A DNA stretch of 64,000 nt from Fremontodendron californicum (taxonomy: Eukaryota; Streptophyta; Magnoliopsida; Malvales; Malvaceae), in assembly GCA_030761205.1 (NCBI GenBank), contig JAULJL010000005.1, forward strand, positions 2,815,501 through 2,879,500, read 5' to 3'. The position numbers and the translations under genes were made by a program. Below are positions 32,837 through 46,900 of the stretch, piece after piece; positions within the stretch are counted from its first letter, which is position 1; each line of letters opens with the position of its first letter. Under the pieces are notes generated by a model. That model did not search any database and had not been told where the DNA came from. It saw nothing but the letters and a program-made list of their open reading frames with translations.

Positions 32837-35039
32837 AATTCTAAGTGCTTGATGGAGATGGTGGAGAAACAAGAATGTTTTTTTTATTTATTCTGAATTG
32901 GATTTCCAACAAGTTTTCTCTCTAGTGCTTCTCCTATGTTTTTTGGCCCGCCATTGTTGTTACTTATTGTTAAAGCTACGAAACTGCATTAATGTTTTGA
33001 TTTCCTCATTTGGATTTGAGTTGATATTATTGAAATTGAAAAGAAAAGAAAACTCAAACATGGAAAAGAAAAAGAGGGGCTCTCCCCCTATTTGAATTGT
33101 GGGTATAGGACCACTATATTCCGTCAACTTGGGTGAGTAGGCCTCTTGACCATGTGTTTAGGTCCATGAAGAACAAATTAGAGAATAAAATATCATCTTG
33201 AGAGACCCGGTAAAATTGAATCTAATACGAAAAAATAATTAAAATAATTAAAATACGATATAATATTAAAATAATATAGATATAATATGAATGTATAAAC
33301 ATGTAAAATTTTATATCATATAAATTATTAATACGTCAAAATTTATACAAATATAAAATATAAAAAATATATATGAATATGATATGGATACATAAATCGG
33401 ATATAGATGATGGGAGCTCAGATCTCGTTTCAACTTTTACGATTTTTTAAAAGATTTGAAGAAAAAAAAATGTAAATACATTATAAAAAAAAAACTCAAA
33501 ACTCCTTGATGACAGCTTCACAAACTCTTTGCAACTTTTAACAACATCCTAATGGTTCCTCAGTGATCAAAGACAAACTACCTAATTTGTCAGGATCGAA
33601 ATTTCTTTACCTCAATGATTTTTTTTTTTTGATTGATCTCAACTTTCAGTTCAGTCCTTTTTGCTGATGATCAACAAAACAAAGCAAAGATTTTAAAACC
33701 CTGAAACCATGCCTAACTCCTAAGCAAATCTGGAGACTGGAAAGTCCAAATGAAAGTTCATGTCAAGTAAATGTGTTGAAAAACCCTTGCATTTCTCTAA
33801 AAATATTTTCCAAGAAATGATTAATAAGCAATGAAAAAACAATTTGGGTTAACAACATTCTGTAAATCCACTTCAGATTATTCTTCTTTCTTGTACCTGT
33901 AAGTAGACAACATTTTCTTTCACTTTCTTTTCAAATCATGAATGTGAGCTTGTAAGGAAGATGGTTTTGTCTGGTGTAAGGAAAGCATCATATTCTTATT
34001 GTAACATGTTGAATTATTGATTGATAGGCACAATAAAATCCAATTGTTATCAGAATTTTCAGGATTTATAGCTGTGAAAAGCAGAATTTTGGTGATTGAT
34101 AAGTTCTTTTGCTGGATTCTTTTTATAGGAATATGATTCTGATTCTTTCTTTGGTTTTCTTGGTTATTATATATTCTTGGATTCAGAGTTAAAATTTGAC
34201 TTCATTTTCATTCCTTTGTTTGAAGCTGATATCAGAATTCAAGTTCTGAATTTCAGTAATACATACAAGTAAGAGCTCTGATAGCTTCTAACCATTTTTT
34301 TCCATTTTAATCTTCTCTTTATGATATCTTATGTTCTGTCTGATATATAGACATTTAATAACTGATGCTGCCTTTAGAAAATGTAGTTTTTTTTTTCCTT
34401 TTTTGGCAATTTCATTGTTTTTTTTTTCTTCTCTTTGTGGGGTACCTTACTATAAATAGCAATGGAGTTACAATAATGGTTGGGGCTTTAGGGCTTAGGA
34501 GAATTGGGGTTTTTTAGGACAAAAATTCCATTTCAAGCCCCATTATATTTTTATCATTTTTTTGGAAAAAAAAAAAATTTGGGTGTTAACTAAGATGATA
34601 CCAAGACCAACTATATTGTCTGATTTACATTATAAATCCTTTGAATTTATAAACTCTTCTTGTAATTCCTGAAAATGCTGAACATTCCTATTTCTTTGAA
34701 AAGGAAAAGGAAGTGAAAGTCCAAACAAAAGGGACCCAAAATTCAATCAAAAGGTAAAAATTGCAAACAGATAAATGCCTTAGGTACCCTTTAACAAGTT
34801 TTCTCCTCATTAAAATGCATAGATTCTTTATGAGGAAATCTATACTTTTTTAATCTTTCCCTATCATACATTTTTTTTCCTGTATGTTGACCTTAGAATT
34901 ATTTTTCTTTGATTTTAGTCACATGAATGTGTTTTAAATAGTTTAAGATGTCAAGATATATTTGAATAGATAGCTAAAACTAAAGAAAGAAAAATAAAAG
35001 AGCTGAATCATGCAGAAGCAAATTCTTGGAATATTCATA
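32837..35039. other. Intergenic, AT-rich, no gene supported
   Basis: 33225-33400 contains ATACGATATAATAT-type sequence with ATTAATACGTCAAAATTTATA, related to the repeats at 5.0-5.7 kb. A CTATAAATAG sequence at 34451-34460 looks like a TATA box, but no gene follows it directly. No other structure was recognised. Confidence 0.45.
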
Positions 35040-35047
35040 TTTGTTTA

Positions 35048-35756
35048 CTGTTATCCGACTCTTCATTTTTTTTTAAAGTATCTGTGTTCGACATATATTC
35101 GGACATGGATATGGGATACAATCTTCCAAATATATGTAAAAACTTAAGAGCATAACTATATCGAATACATACACGTATCCGACAGTCAAAGTACTTGGGA
35201 GATCCCTTGTATTATATCATCTAGTGCAAATTAGTCTATTTACTATAAAACTAGATAATTTAGTCCTTATTCTTTTTAAATTGAAGCAAAAAGGTAAAAT
35301 CACTAACTGGTGTAACGTGAACCGTTTAAAAAGCTGACGTGACATTTAACTTCTGTTTAATTGATGATGTAGATATCAAATGCTGACGTGGCACCAATAA
35401 AATATATTATTTATGATGACATGGACAAAATAAATAATATATTTTCAACATTTGATGTGGCATTTTCAACAACTTGGTTATTTATTTTGTCCACGTCATC
35501 TTAAAATAATATATTTTATTGGTGTTATGTCAGCATTTGACATCCACGTCATCAATTAAACACAGGTTAAATACCAAGTCAGTTTTTTTAACGGTTTACT
35601 TAGTGATTTTACCTTTTTGCTTCAATTTAAAAAGAATAAGAACTAAATTACCCAGTTTTATAATAGAAAGACTAATTTGCACTAGATGATATAGTACAGG
35701 AACCTACCAAGTACTTTGACCCGTATTCGAAACTCACCCAAATATGAGTAATATAG
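35048..35756 (-). mobile_element. hAT-like MITE copy 5, split by a foldback element
   Basis: Starts CTGTTATCCGACTCTTC and ends with the degenerate right end ATGAGTAATATAG. Flanks TTTGTTTA (35040-35047) and TTTATTTA (35757-35764) match at 7 of 8 bases. Without the 35183-35721 insert and one 9-bp duplicate, the element is about 161 bp, the family length. Confidence 0.82.
35183..35721. mobile_element. Foldback (Mutator-like?) MITE nested in MITE copy 5
   Basis: About 539 bp in which nearly the whole left half is the inverted copy of the right half. The ends are GTCAAAGTACTTGG and CCAAGTACTTTGAC; deeper arms include ATATCATCTAGTGCAAATTA and the word TGCTGACGTGGCACCAATAA against its inverted partner. 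It is flanked by CGTATCCGA (35174-35182) and CGTATTCGA (35722-35730), a 9-bp duplication with one mismatch. Nine-base duplications and long terminal inverted repeats fit Mutator-like elements. There is no coding capacity. Confidence 0.85.
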
Positions 35757-36018
35757 TTTATTTACACATCAAACACTAATCAAAATCTAGAACTTTTTCC
35801 AGAAAAGAAATTTGTTTCTTCATCTATCCATTAACCTTATATGACTTGTATACCATATTTAGTCAAACTTTGAGGAAAACTTTCCTTATTTGCTTCTTGA
35901 TCTTATCTTCCCACTAATTTTCCCACATGATTGTGCTATGAATCAGTACTCAGATACAGATAAGATTTCCAGCTATACTATTAGTCCACAGTCCCACACC
36001 ATTAATTACTTGAAAATC

Positions 36019-36026
36019 CTTTATAT
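36019..36026 (+). promoter_or_regulatory. Possible TATA box of the glutamate dehydrogenase gene
   Basis: TTATATAA sequence in CCTTTATATAACC. A donor-like AAAG|GTAGGG near 36110 and an acceptor CTCTTCAG ending at 36668 would make a leader intron before the ATG at 36694. This is an unsupported but consistent model. Confidence 0.35.
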
Positions 36027-36678
36027 AACCAATGTCCATGCATGCCAATCTGAAAATGCTTAGTAAGGCTTAGGATTATTTTGTTTTGGTTCATACATCT
36101 TATTACAAAGGTAGGGTCTCTTGTTTTTGTTCTTTTTTTTTTTTTTACCCCAAAAGGAAGAATGCAATGGCAAATGCAATTACAACCTGACTTAACAGTT
36201 TTGCAGTGCCTGTGTAGTTTTGCAGTGAAGTAAAACTGTTATCTTTTTGGAAGTTTGATTTGATTTGGATAAGTTGGTTTGGTGAAAGCTAAACCAGTTT
36301 GAAGACAAAGAAAAAATTATCAAATTCTTGAAGTTGTCAGCTTAAAAAATTATTAAACCAGTTTATGAACTACTCAAAGCTTAATACATGACATAAACCA
36401 TAGGGACCACTAAATAACACTATATTGATCTTATTGAATTTCTGATATAAACTGATTACAAATGTTTGTTTTTCATTTTATACTGATATTAGATGGCATT
36501 GATTTGATTTTTCCTGCACATGAATCACATTCAAGTTTTGGTCATGTTTTTCCTAAGGGAAATGGTTTAAATTGATTCAATTTCTTCATCTTGGATCAAT
36601 AAGCAAGAAATCTTAATCTTCTGAATTCTGAGTCTTTTTTTTTTTTTCCCACTCTTTTTTCTCTTCAGAAAGTGCTAA

Positions 36679-39295
<2,617 letters not shown>

Positions 39296-39887
39296 GATGC
39301 TATGCTGGTTTGAATAAAGATGGAGGCTACTATCAGGCCCCTGATTCTTGTCCACATTATTGTGGTAAAACCTCAATCATGAGGAGCTTCAGAAGAAGTT
39401 TTTGTCATTTTTATTTGTTGCCTTACTGTTGAATTCGGCCTTTCTGCCTTGAGCTTTACTTAATGAGTTATGAGTACCTGTTTTGTTCCCTAAAAACGTT
39501 TCATTACTTAGCATATAATATATGATTCTGATAAGGTTTATGGCTGAAGCAATAACCCAATGATAGTGGCCTTGAATACACAGCAGAACAAATCTACGTT
39601 AAACATGCTAAACGCAATTTGCATGAACTTACCAGCCCTGAAACCTATCAATATTTGTCTTCTACTAAAGGAAAAACTATTAATATTTTCATTCCAAGGG
39701 GAACTTGTTATTAATAGAAAACATAATAAAGAGGGACACAGTCATTCTTAATTCTGATGAAAAATGCTTATTACATTCCAAGCCTTCCTGGAAATATATA
39801 ATTAAGGATATATATAGAGCTCATAATCTTTGCCTAACATGGTGTAGTTCAATTAGAATTTTTCTGGTGCAACTTTGAGCCAGTCAA
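39296..39887. other. 3' regions of convergent GDH and RLP genes
   Basis: No coding sequence is supported. The first ~200 bases are probably the GDH 3'UTR and the last ~100 the RLP 3'UTR. Confidence 0.5.
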
Positions 39888-42353
39888 TCACCTTAGAGAA
39901 GTACGACGAAGGCGGCGCCAATGACGATGATGCGATGGTGCAATGTTGAAATAACCTATTACATACATCACAGCAGTTGAAGACAAGAATCCAACAGGGT
40001 AGCCAATTCCTGTAGCTACCCATGAAAACTTTGTTTCCTTTTCCTTCATCTCTGGTGGTGACGACTCAGGTGGCTGCAAATCTTCTTCACAAGGAACCTG
40101 AATTTGCACCCCACACAGTCCACTGTTATTGGCATAAATGTTTGGATCAACCAGCGTGTCCATTTGAGGACTTCCAGGAATTTTACCACCAAGTTTGTTG
40201 TTGCTCAAGTCTAAAGAATTTATTTCCTGGAGCTTGGAAAATGTTCCTGGTATTTCACCATCAAGGTTATTGTGTGACAAATCCAAGGTCTCTAGACTCT
40301 CTAGATCACCAAAACTCATAGGAATGTTGCCTGAAAGTTCATTGAATGAAAGGTTAAGTAGCTTCAAACTTTTAAAACTACCTAATGAAGGAGGAATTTC
40401 TCCTGATAACTGGTTCTTTGACAAGTCCAAGAAAGTATAGATATCAAGATTTCGGTTAGAAAGCCCTCGCTTTGATTTCTTCCAGTTTACTATCAAGTCA
40501 TGGATTTCAACTGGAAAGGTGAAGATGTCAGAAAGTGCTAATGAGACATCAGGTGTTTCAATCATCCCAGTAAGATTTCCCAAGCTTTGAGGAATTTCAC
40601 CTGCGAGGTTATTGTTGGAGAGGTCTAGGATACGGAGACTACTAAGACTTGACAGATCATCAGAGATTGACCCTTCAATGGAATTGTTCCTAAGATTAAG
40701 AACTTGAAGAGAGGACAACTGAGAGAAGAATGATGGAAATTCACCAGTGATATTGTTGTCATGAAGATCAAGGTGTTCAAGCATACTCAAATTGCTAAAA
40801 TTTTCAGGCAATGGACCAGAAAAATCATTTTGACTTAACGAAAGCATCACTGTGTTAAGTCCAAAATCTGCAGGAACTTTACCAGAGAAATTATTGGAAG
40901 AAATATCAACAAAAGCAATTAAGCTATCTGCTCCAAATGCTGGAAATTCACTGCCAGAGAAGCTATTTTTTGACAAGTCAAGATGTAACAGTCTATAGAT
41001 ATTGGAGATAGATTTTGGCACTGGACCAGAAAAATTGTTATCTGAGAGCATGAGTATCATTATTGAAGTAGTATTGATTTCTGGCAATTCCCCAGAAAAG
41101 TTGTTTCTTGACAATGCAAGAACTGATAAATTTCGTGATTGAAACAACTGAGGTGGCAGAGAACCAGTGAACTTATTATCTGATAGAATAATGGTTCCAA
41201 GATTTCTTTCAGCTAACCACTGTGGGAAATCTCCTTCAATATCATTCTCACTCAAGTCCAAGAAAATAAGATCAGTTTGATAGGAGAGCCAGCCAGGAAT
41301 CTTCCCTCTGACACTGCAAGATCTCAATGATAAAGAAGATAACTTACACTTTGGAGTGATTGTTACATTGTTGTTCCATGCTAATCTGTTTCCTCCAAGC
41401 TGCAACTTCTTCATCTCCTTGAGATCAAATAACCATGTTGGGATCTCACCAGAGAGCATATTATTCTCCAGCTGAAATGTCTCCAACTTTCCCAGCTTCT
41501 GAATCGATGATGGGATTTCACCACTCAAATTATTCTTGCTCAAGTCTAAAGTTGTTAGATTCACCAAGTTCCCAATCTCGACTGGAATCTCCATGGAAAA
41601 TGTATTGTTCTGCAGGTGTAATACTTCCAGCTTTCTTAGCTGCAATATTGACAATGGAATCCTGCCAGAAATTTGGTTGTGGGGAAGTGTCAACTTCCTT
41701 AGTTCAGTGAGGTTTCCAATCTCGTCAGGAATCTCTCCCCGAATGATGTTGGCATCCAAGCTCAACTGTTTCAAATTCTTAAGACCTTCAACATCACTAG
41801 GTAAGCTTCCCCCAACCATATTACCACTGAGATCAAGGAATTCTAGATTAAACAAATGAAACAACTGCAGAGGAATAGAACCATTGAAGCTATTTCCTCT
41901 CATGTCAAGATACACTAGTTCAGTCAAATTGCCGAACCCAATTCCTGGAATTTCACCTTGTATGGAATTGTAGGAAATGTCAAGCAACATCAAGGTCTTA
42001 ATCCTGAAAATTGATGCCAAAACAGTTGAAGTCTTTCTTAGCGAGGGAAAAAGACTGGATAGATTCAGACCAATCACTTCTTGGGAAGATGAGCTAGAAT
42101 TGCATTCTACCAGAACCCACTGACAACATTCAGAGCTGGAATTCCATGTCTCTAAGCCACCAAGAAACAAATCTGTTGAGTTGTCTCTTATGATCAAGTC
42201 CCGAACTAGTAAATCCTTGAATTCCAGGAGAGCTTCTCGTTGATCATGAAGGCATGGAAGGGAACCACTGAAGTTGAGGGTTAGGATAAAAAATATGTAG
42301 TATGATTTAGAAAGTAGGCTTAAATTGGCCATTCTTTTAGCTCTTTGATTCAC
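39888..42353 (-). CDS. RLP46: LRR receptor-like protein, RLP46-like
   Basis: A single exon of 821 residues, or 814 if the start is the inner MANLSLLSK. A signal peptide (YYIFFILTLNFSGSLP) leads to the Cys-containing N-cap (REALLEFKDLL, then CCQWVLVECN), then about two dozen plant extracellular LRRs (LDLSxNxLxGEIP). Next is an island-like break (IHDLIVNWKKSKRGL), four more LRRs, the Cys pair SGLCGVQIQVPC, an acidic spacer and one transmembrane segment (GYPVGFLSSTAVMYVIGYF), with a short basic tail and no kinase. RLPs sit in the plasma membrane and work with SOBIR1/BAK1-type kinases. The layout and NNSGLCGVQIQVPC region match, from memory, Arabidopsis RLP46. The frame is intact. Confidence 0.92.
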   Translation of the reverse strand: MNQRAKRMANLSLLSKSYYIFFILTLNFSGSLPCLHDQREALLEFKDLLVRDLIIRDNSTDLFLGGLETWNSSSECCQWVLVECNSSSSSQEVIGLNLSSLFPSLRKTSTVLASIFRIKTLMLLDISYNSIQGEIPGIGFGNLTELVYLDMRGNSFNGSIPLQLFHLFNLEFLDLSGNMVGGSLPSDVEGLKNLKQLSLDANIIRGEIPDEIGNLTELRKLTLPHNQISGRIPLSILQLRKLEVLHLQNNTFSMEIPVEIGNLVNLTTLDLSKNNLSGEIPSSIQKLGKLETFQLENNMLSGEIPTWLFDLKEMKKLQLGGNRLAWNNNVTITPKCKLSSLSLRSCSVRGKIPGWLSYQTDLIFLDLSENDIEGDFPQWLAERNLGTIILSDNKFTGSLPPQLFQSRNLSVLALSRNNFSGELPEINTTSIMILMLSDNNFSGPVPKSISNIYRLLHLDLSKNSFSGSEFPAFGADSLIAFVDISSNNFSGKVPADFGLNTVMLSLSQNDFSGPLPENFSNLSMLEHLDLHDNNITGEFPSFFSQLSSLQVLNLRNNSIEGSISDDLSSLSSLRILDLSNNNLAGEIPQSLGNLTGMIETPDVSLALSDIFTFPVEIHDLIVNWKKSKRGLSNRNLDIYTFLDLSKNQLSGEIPPSLGSFKSLKLLNLSFNELSGNIPMSFGDLESLETLDLSHNNLDGEIPGTFSKLQEINSLDLSNNKLGGKIPGSPQMDTLVDPNIYANNSGLCGVQIQVPCEEDLQPPESSPPEMKEKETKFSWVATGIGYPVGFLSSTAVMYVIGYFNIAPSHHRHWRRLRRTSLR

Positions 42354-42623
42354 TTTTTTGGCTAAATCAGCTTCTGGTAGTTATATTTACAGGAGGAACT
42401 ACGTGATCCATACATCGTAGTTAAAGGGTGAATCTTAGTTTATAATCTAAAATATTGGTAGGAAAGTGAAGAGAAGTTGCACTTTCTTGCTTGAAGGAAT
42501 AATTTATTGTCAATGAGAGATCATGGTAAAGTTGGAATTCTTCACATTATTCATAAAGTACTCGGCAGTCATTATCAATTCATTGAATCATAAGATTGAA
42601 TGACTGATTCTCAGCGAGTTAGT

Positions 42624-42855
42624 CTGTCATGGCTCCACCTTCACGTCATGAGATATTGACCGTATTGATTTTGCAAAATTTTATGATTTTGTTCATAAAA
42701 AATACTTTCACCCCTTTCGAAACTTAACGTTTTTATTGAAGTTTGCCAACTATGATGTATTATCCGTTTTGTCACATGAGATCCCTTTTGTGGACAAAAC
42801 TATAAGACTTCACAAAACCACAATACCTCGTGACGTGAAGGTGGATCATGACATA
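42624..42855. repeat. Imperfect inverted repeat, about 230 bp (MITE-like)
   Basis: The left arm GTCATGGCTCCACCTTCACG (then TCATGAGATATTG) pairs with the right arm, whose complement reads GTCATGATCCACCTTCACGT (then CACGAGGTATTG). Pairing continues weakly toward the centre (TTATGATTTTGTTCAT against TTATAGTTTTGTCCAC). No clear target duplication was seen. Confidence 0.6.
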
Positions 42856-43239
42856 GCCTCTTCTTCCTCTCAACATGTCAAAGTTTGGGTATAAAGAATT
42901 GAATGGTCGGAGTCATATCTTTTGTTTTTGATTGCGATGACATAATTGCAAAGACCAACTAGTCTAATATTCACTGTTTAACTAGGTTTCAGAAAATGTG
43001 TTGCCATCAAGCAATTTAGTTTACCGCCAGGAAAATTCCTGGAAAATCTTGGACATTTGGTTTTTAATGACCAAAAAGCTGAACTTGAAGTCAAATGAAA
43101 CATAGTCTCGTCCGAAAAATATACCAACTACTACATGAAATTCTTAATAAAACTTCTACTTCTTTCATTCAACTGGTTTTTTACCAGAACTCCATTAAGT
43201 ATTGCCATATTCTGAAATATCTAGTTAAGTAATTCTTAG

Positions 43240-43560
43240 AGGGAATTGTTGCCAGACCGAAAAGCACCTTCTTTGGTCAGGCTAGACTTGCTTATACGCC
43301 GGGCCGTGACTTAAAAAAAAATTTCCACCTTACCCAGGCCCTCCCGAGTTACTGTTTATTTTATTAATAAAAAATTAAAAAATTATTTTTATATTAATAT
43401 TTATATATTTTTATAATTAAATTTAAATAAAAAGTTATTTTTATTATTTGAATAATGATCCGGACCGGATCATTAAAACTTTTGTCCAGACTGAACCCAA
43501 TACGAACCGAGCGAATTACTCGGCTCATGAATAGGTCTAGTTAGGGCTCAGGCATAAATC
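43240..43560. repeat. Decayed dispersed repeat with GC-rich words in AT-rich DNA
   Basis: Words such as CGCCGGGCCGTGAC, CCAGGCCCTCCCGAGTTAC, GATCCGGACCGGATC and CGAACCGAGCGAATTACTCG surround an A/T-rich core. This resembles the core-plus-tail composition of the 22-23 kb array, but it is not clearly homologous. Confidence 0.4.
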
Positions 43561-43963
43561 TTCACTCATCTGTTTCAACAATTATGGCATGCCTTCTTTA
43601 TTGAAGGGAGAAACGGGGGAATTACTGGGAGTAATGAAGGATGGAGAGAAGCTGAAGATTTTCCAAACTTAAGATAAAACATTGCAATTTTACTTGCAGC
43701 CATTTATGATAATTCAAAGCACAATACAGGTTACTATGAATTGTATGATTTAACAAACAGCTGCCAAAACTTTCTCAGGTCCTTAAATAGTATTAATTCT
43801 CTTCTTCTTTTTTTCTTTTCCCCTTTTGACATTCACATATGAGGAGACTTTATAGCAGAAATTAACCCCCCCACCCCATACTCAAATCAAGACCAAAAAT
43901 ACCTCAACAAATAGTATTATTCTTTTTTCTTCTTGGACCATGTCATAAAGTACACGCCAGAAT

Positions 43964-46900
43964 TTAGCAGACTGTCCGCCCGTAACAAATCGATGCAATG
44001 TAGAGATTTTTGGCCCATTTTTCCTGCAGCAGGAAACACCAGTAACAGTGAACAATCATCACATATTCACATAAGAAAGAAAGAAAAAAAATCCTCAAAA
44101 CTAGAAGTAGAGAATCTGTAAGCACTTAGCACCCACTGTAATGCTTACAGAATTTAAGTTTAACCTGCACTGCCACAGGTGTTAAAAGATAAAAAGGGGT
44201 AAAAATTTGGGATATACCCACCTTTACATGGGTGCTTGGAAAGGCAGATGTACGCAGAGTTTCCTGAGTTTCATCCATCGTTTTTCGTTTTGGAATGCTC
44301 AGTATGAAGGCAGCTTGATCTCCGGTTGCAGCCATAGATGTTATTCTGTAACCACTCTCCCATCGACGATGTATTCCATCGCTTGGATATAAAAAGTCAA
44401 GCTCCACAACCTTGAATCATTGAAATAAATATAAAAGGAAGTATAATCAGCTATTTTGGAAATGGAGGCTATGTTACTCGGACTCGGGTGTGAGTGTCGG
44501 ATAAGGATATATGTCTGACACGGGTATGTTCATTTTTTTCTAAGTTTTTCCATGTATTTGGAGGTGGAGGGTCATATTCCCATACTCATGTCCGGATATG
44601 CATCGGACACGAGTGTCTAGAATGGAGGGCAGTGGAAAATGGAAGATGTACGGAAAGATCAAAAGAAAGGAATACCTGATCAGAGAATCCCGAGTTCCTT
44701 GACATTACCACACCCCATCGACTCCCGGCAGTTGTCATCGATGTTACATGAAAGCCTTCTTTCCACTTCTTATTTATCCACTTGAAAGGAAAAGATTCAC
44801 TTACTTTGTAGGACTGCTGAGTGTAAGGAGTTCCTACAAAGTCACAGAATAAGTATTTATTAGGTATGATTAATCTCATGAATAAGTAGTTCTTTTCCCA
44901 TGAATAAGTATGATTAATCTCATGAAGCTCCGAATGTACATTTATCTAGTTTCAAAGTCATCAAAAAAGAAATATATTTATTAGGTAATTACCAACCTTT
45001 TGACATAACAACCAAGGAACTCCCATTATTTGCTCCAGCTATTGAACTAATATAGTAGTTCTTTTCCCACTGCCCCATAATCCAATCCTGATGAAATCCA
45101 ATTGATATTAAAGAAATAAGTAAGTCAAAATGCATGTAAACCAAGCAGAAAGTTGACAGGAATTAGTGCTTTAGAGTTTAGAATGATAACCTTGTGCAGA
45201 AAGACTGTTGACAATTCATAAACCTGGGAAGAGAAACCCGTTCCCGCATCCATGATCAGGGCCCAGAGATTTGCTGCTGAAGCCACACAACTAATAAACA
45301 ATCCATCTTCATTACCCTTATCTACATGCTGACGCAACCTCGAATCTGCTACATTGTAGTGATATCTACAAGATTGATAAAAAGTTACAGGTAGGAGGAA
45401 CACCGTTTGAGAACTACCAGAAGATGAACAAACTCTATGCAAAACAATTTTCAAACCTCACAGCTGAATATCTCATATTTCACACAAAGAAAAGAAGTAT
45501 GCACCGCAAAACAAACATCAAAGAGTGGCAATCTAATTTTAATGGACCACATTCAATTTTGAGCAACCGGTCACTATGAGTAAAAGTGTCTTTTGTCATT
45601 TACTTTTAATTTTTTTCTGGTCACTTTATATTTTCATCATCACATATGAGACATCAATGATGAAAGTATTCTCCAAATATGCTACAATATTACTGTGAAG
45701 ATGAAAACATGCAGAAATGATGAGATTAACTCACTGCCTGAATAACATATGACAAATATTGATCATTTATAGTTTTATACCACTCAGTTAAAATCACAAA
45801 CAACATCCAGGAGTGGAGATATAACAAAATGTTTGAGCAGTTCATGACACAAGCAGAAGTAGAAATGAAAATTACATTTAACAAGAAAATGCATCTTTAC
45901 CTCTGCTTCATAGGACGATGTGCATTGTAAACAGAAACCCACTGAGTAGCAGGACTACCTAGTCGTACTTTTTTCTTAGGTTGCTCATCTTCTTCTAAAT
46001 TAATGACTAATCTTCCCCGCTTTTGCCCAACCTATTTATACAAAAGGAAACAGAGAAAGGTTGTTTAATTGAACATCCTATCCAATCCAATTTAATTGAG
46101 GGAAAAGACAAACAACCACCTTAAGAGCTCCATCAATTCTAATTGGTCTCAATGGTATGCATGGTTCAATTAGGCTTTCAAAGAAGGATATGAGCTTGGC
46201 ATAATTGGGCTCCTCATCAAACTTCATATTTGTAACAGCTTCAAGGAACTGCTTAAATGGGGCAGGACAAAAGCAACACATCAACTCTGGAGAAGTGGCC
46301 ATCTTTTTCTTGCAAACCAGAAAACTCTTGTTATCCCCCTATGTAGTTCCAGAAAAAAAAAAAAAAAAAAAAAAAAAAAACACGAACAGTTAACAGGAAG
46401 GAAATAAATCAGATTAGGTAAATCCTTAATCAAAAGATTCAAAACAACAATGCAAACCTGACATCCCTGCCATGGTAACCGTCCTTTTATTAGAAATATC
46501 AATGTGTATGCCAATGACTCAAGGTCATCCCTACGACTTCCAGTCCGACCTAAATGAGCATGTACACTAGCATACCTAATTGTTCCCCTGACAGAAGAAA
46601 TATCCCAAGATATTAACACCAAGCATAAGCAGTAACCAGTGACATTTAAAAAACCAGGTCTACACACCTGAATACATCAGGCCTCTGATCATAATCAACG
46701 TGTTTATCAGAGTTTGCATCTTTCCATCTAGAAGCTGATCCAAGAACATGGGAGGCAGACAGTAATTAATATCAAATTGCGAATAGCATTTATTCCATTT
46801 CAGTAAGACATGACAGAAAATAAGAATCTCATAGAAATCTTCCATTGAAGAGAATATACACTAGTAGTTAACCATAATGTGCTCACAGTTGACACTTAAG

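Larger units (their letters stand above)
42354..43963. other. Intergenic between RLP and MLK kinase genes, with repeat relics
   Basis: This contains a foldback sequence (42624-42855) and a decayed dispersed repeat (about 43240-43560). The end near 43800-43963 is the kinase 3'UTR. No gene was seen. Confidence 0.5.

Noticed and set aside
34451..34460. CTATAAATAG as a TATA box for glutamate dehydrogenase
   Set aside because: It is over 2 kb from the ATG with two nested mobile elements between; a nearer TATA-like site at 36019 is more plausible.
40022..41859. Plus-strand open frames across the RLP gene
   Set aside because: They are antisense to the leucine-rich repeats and show no family features.
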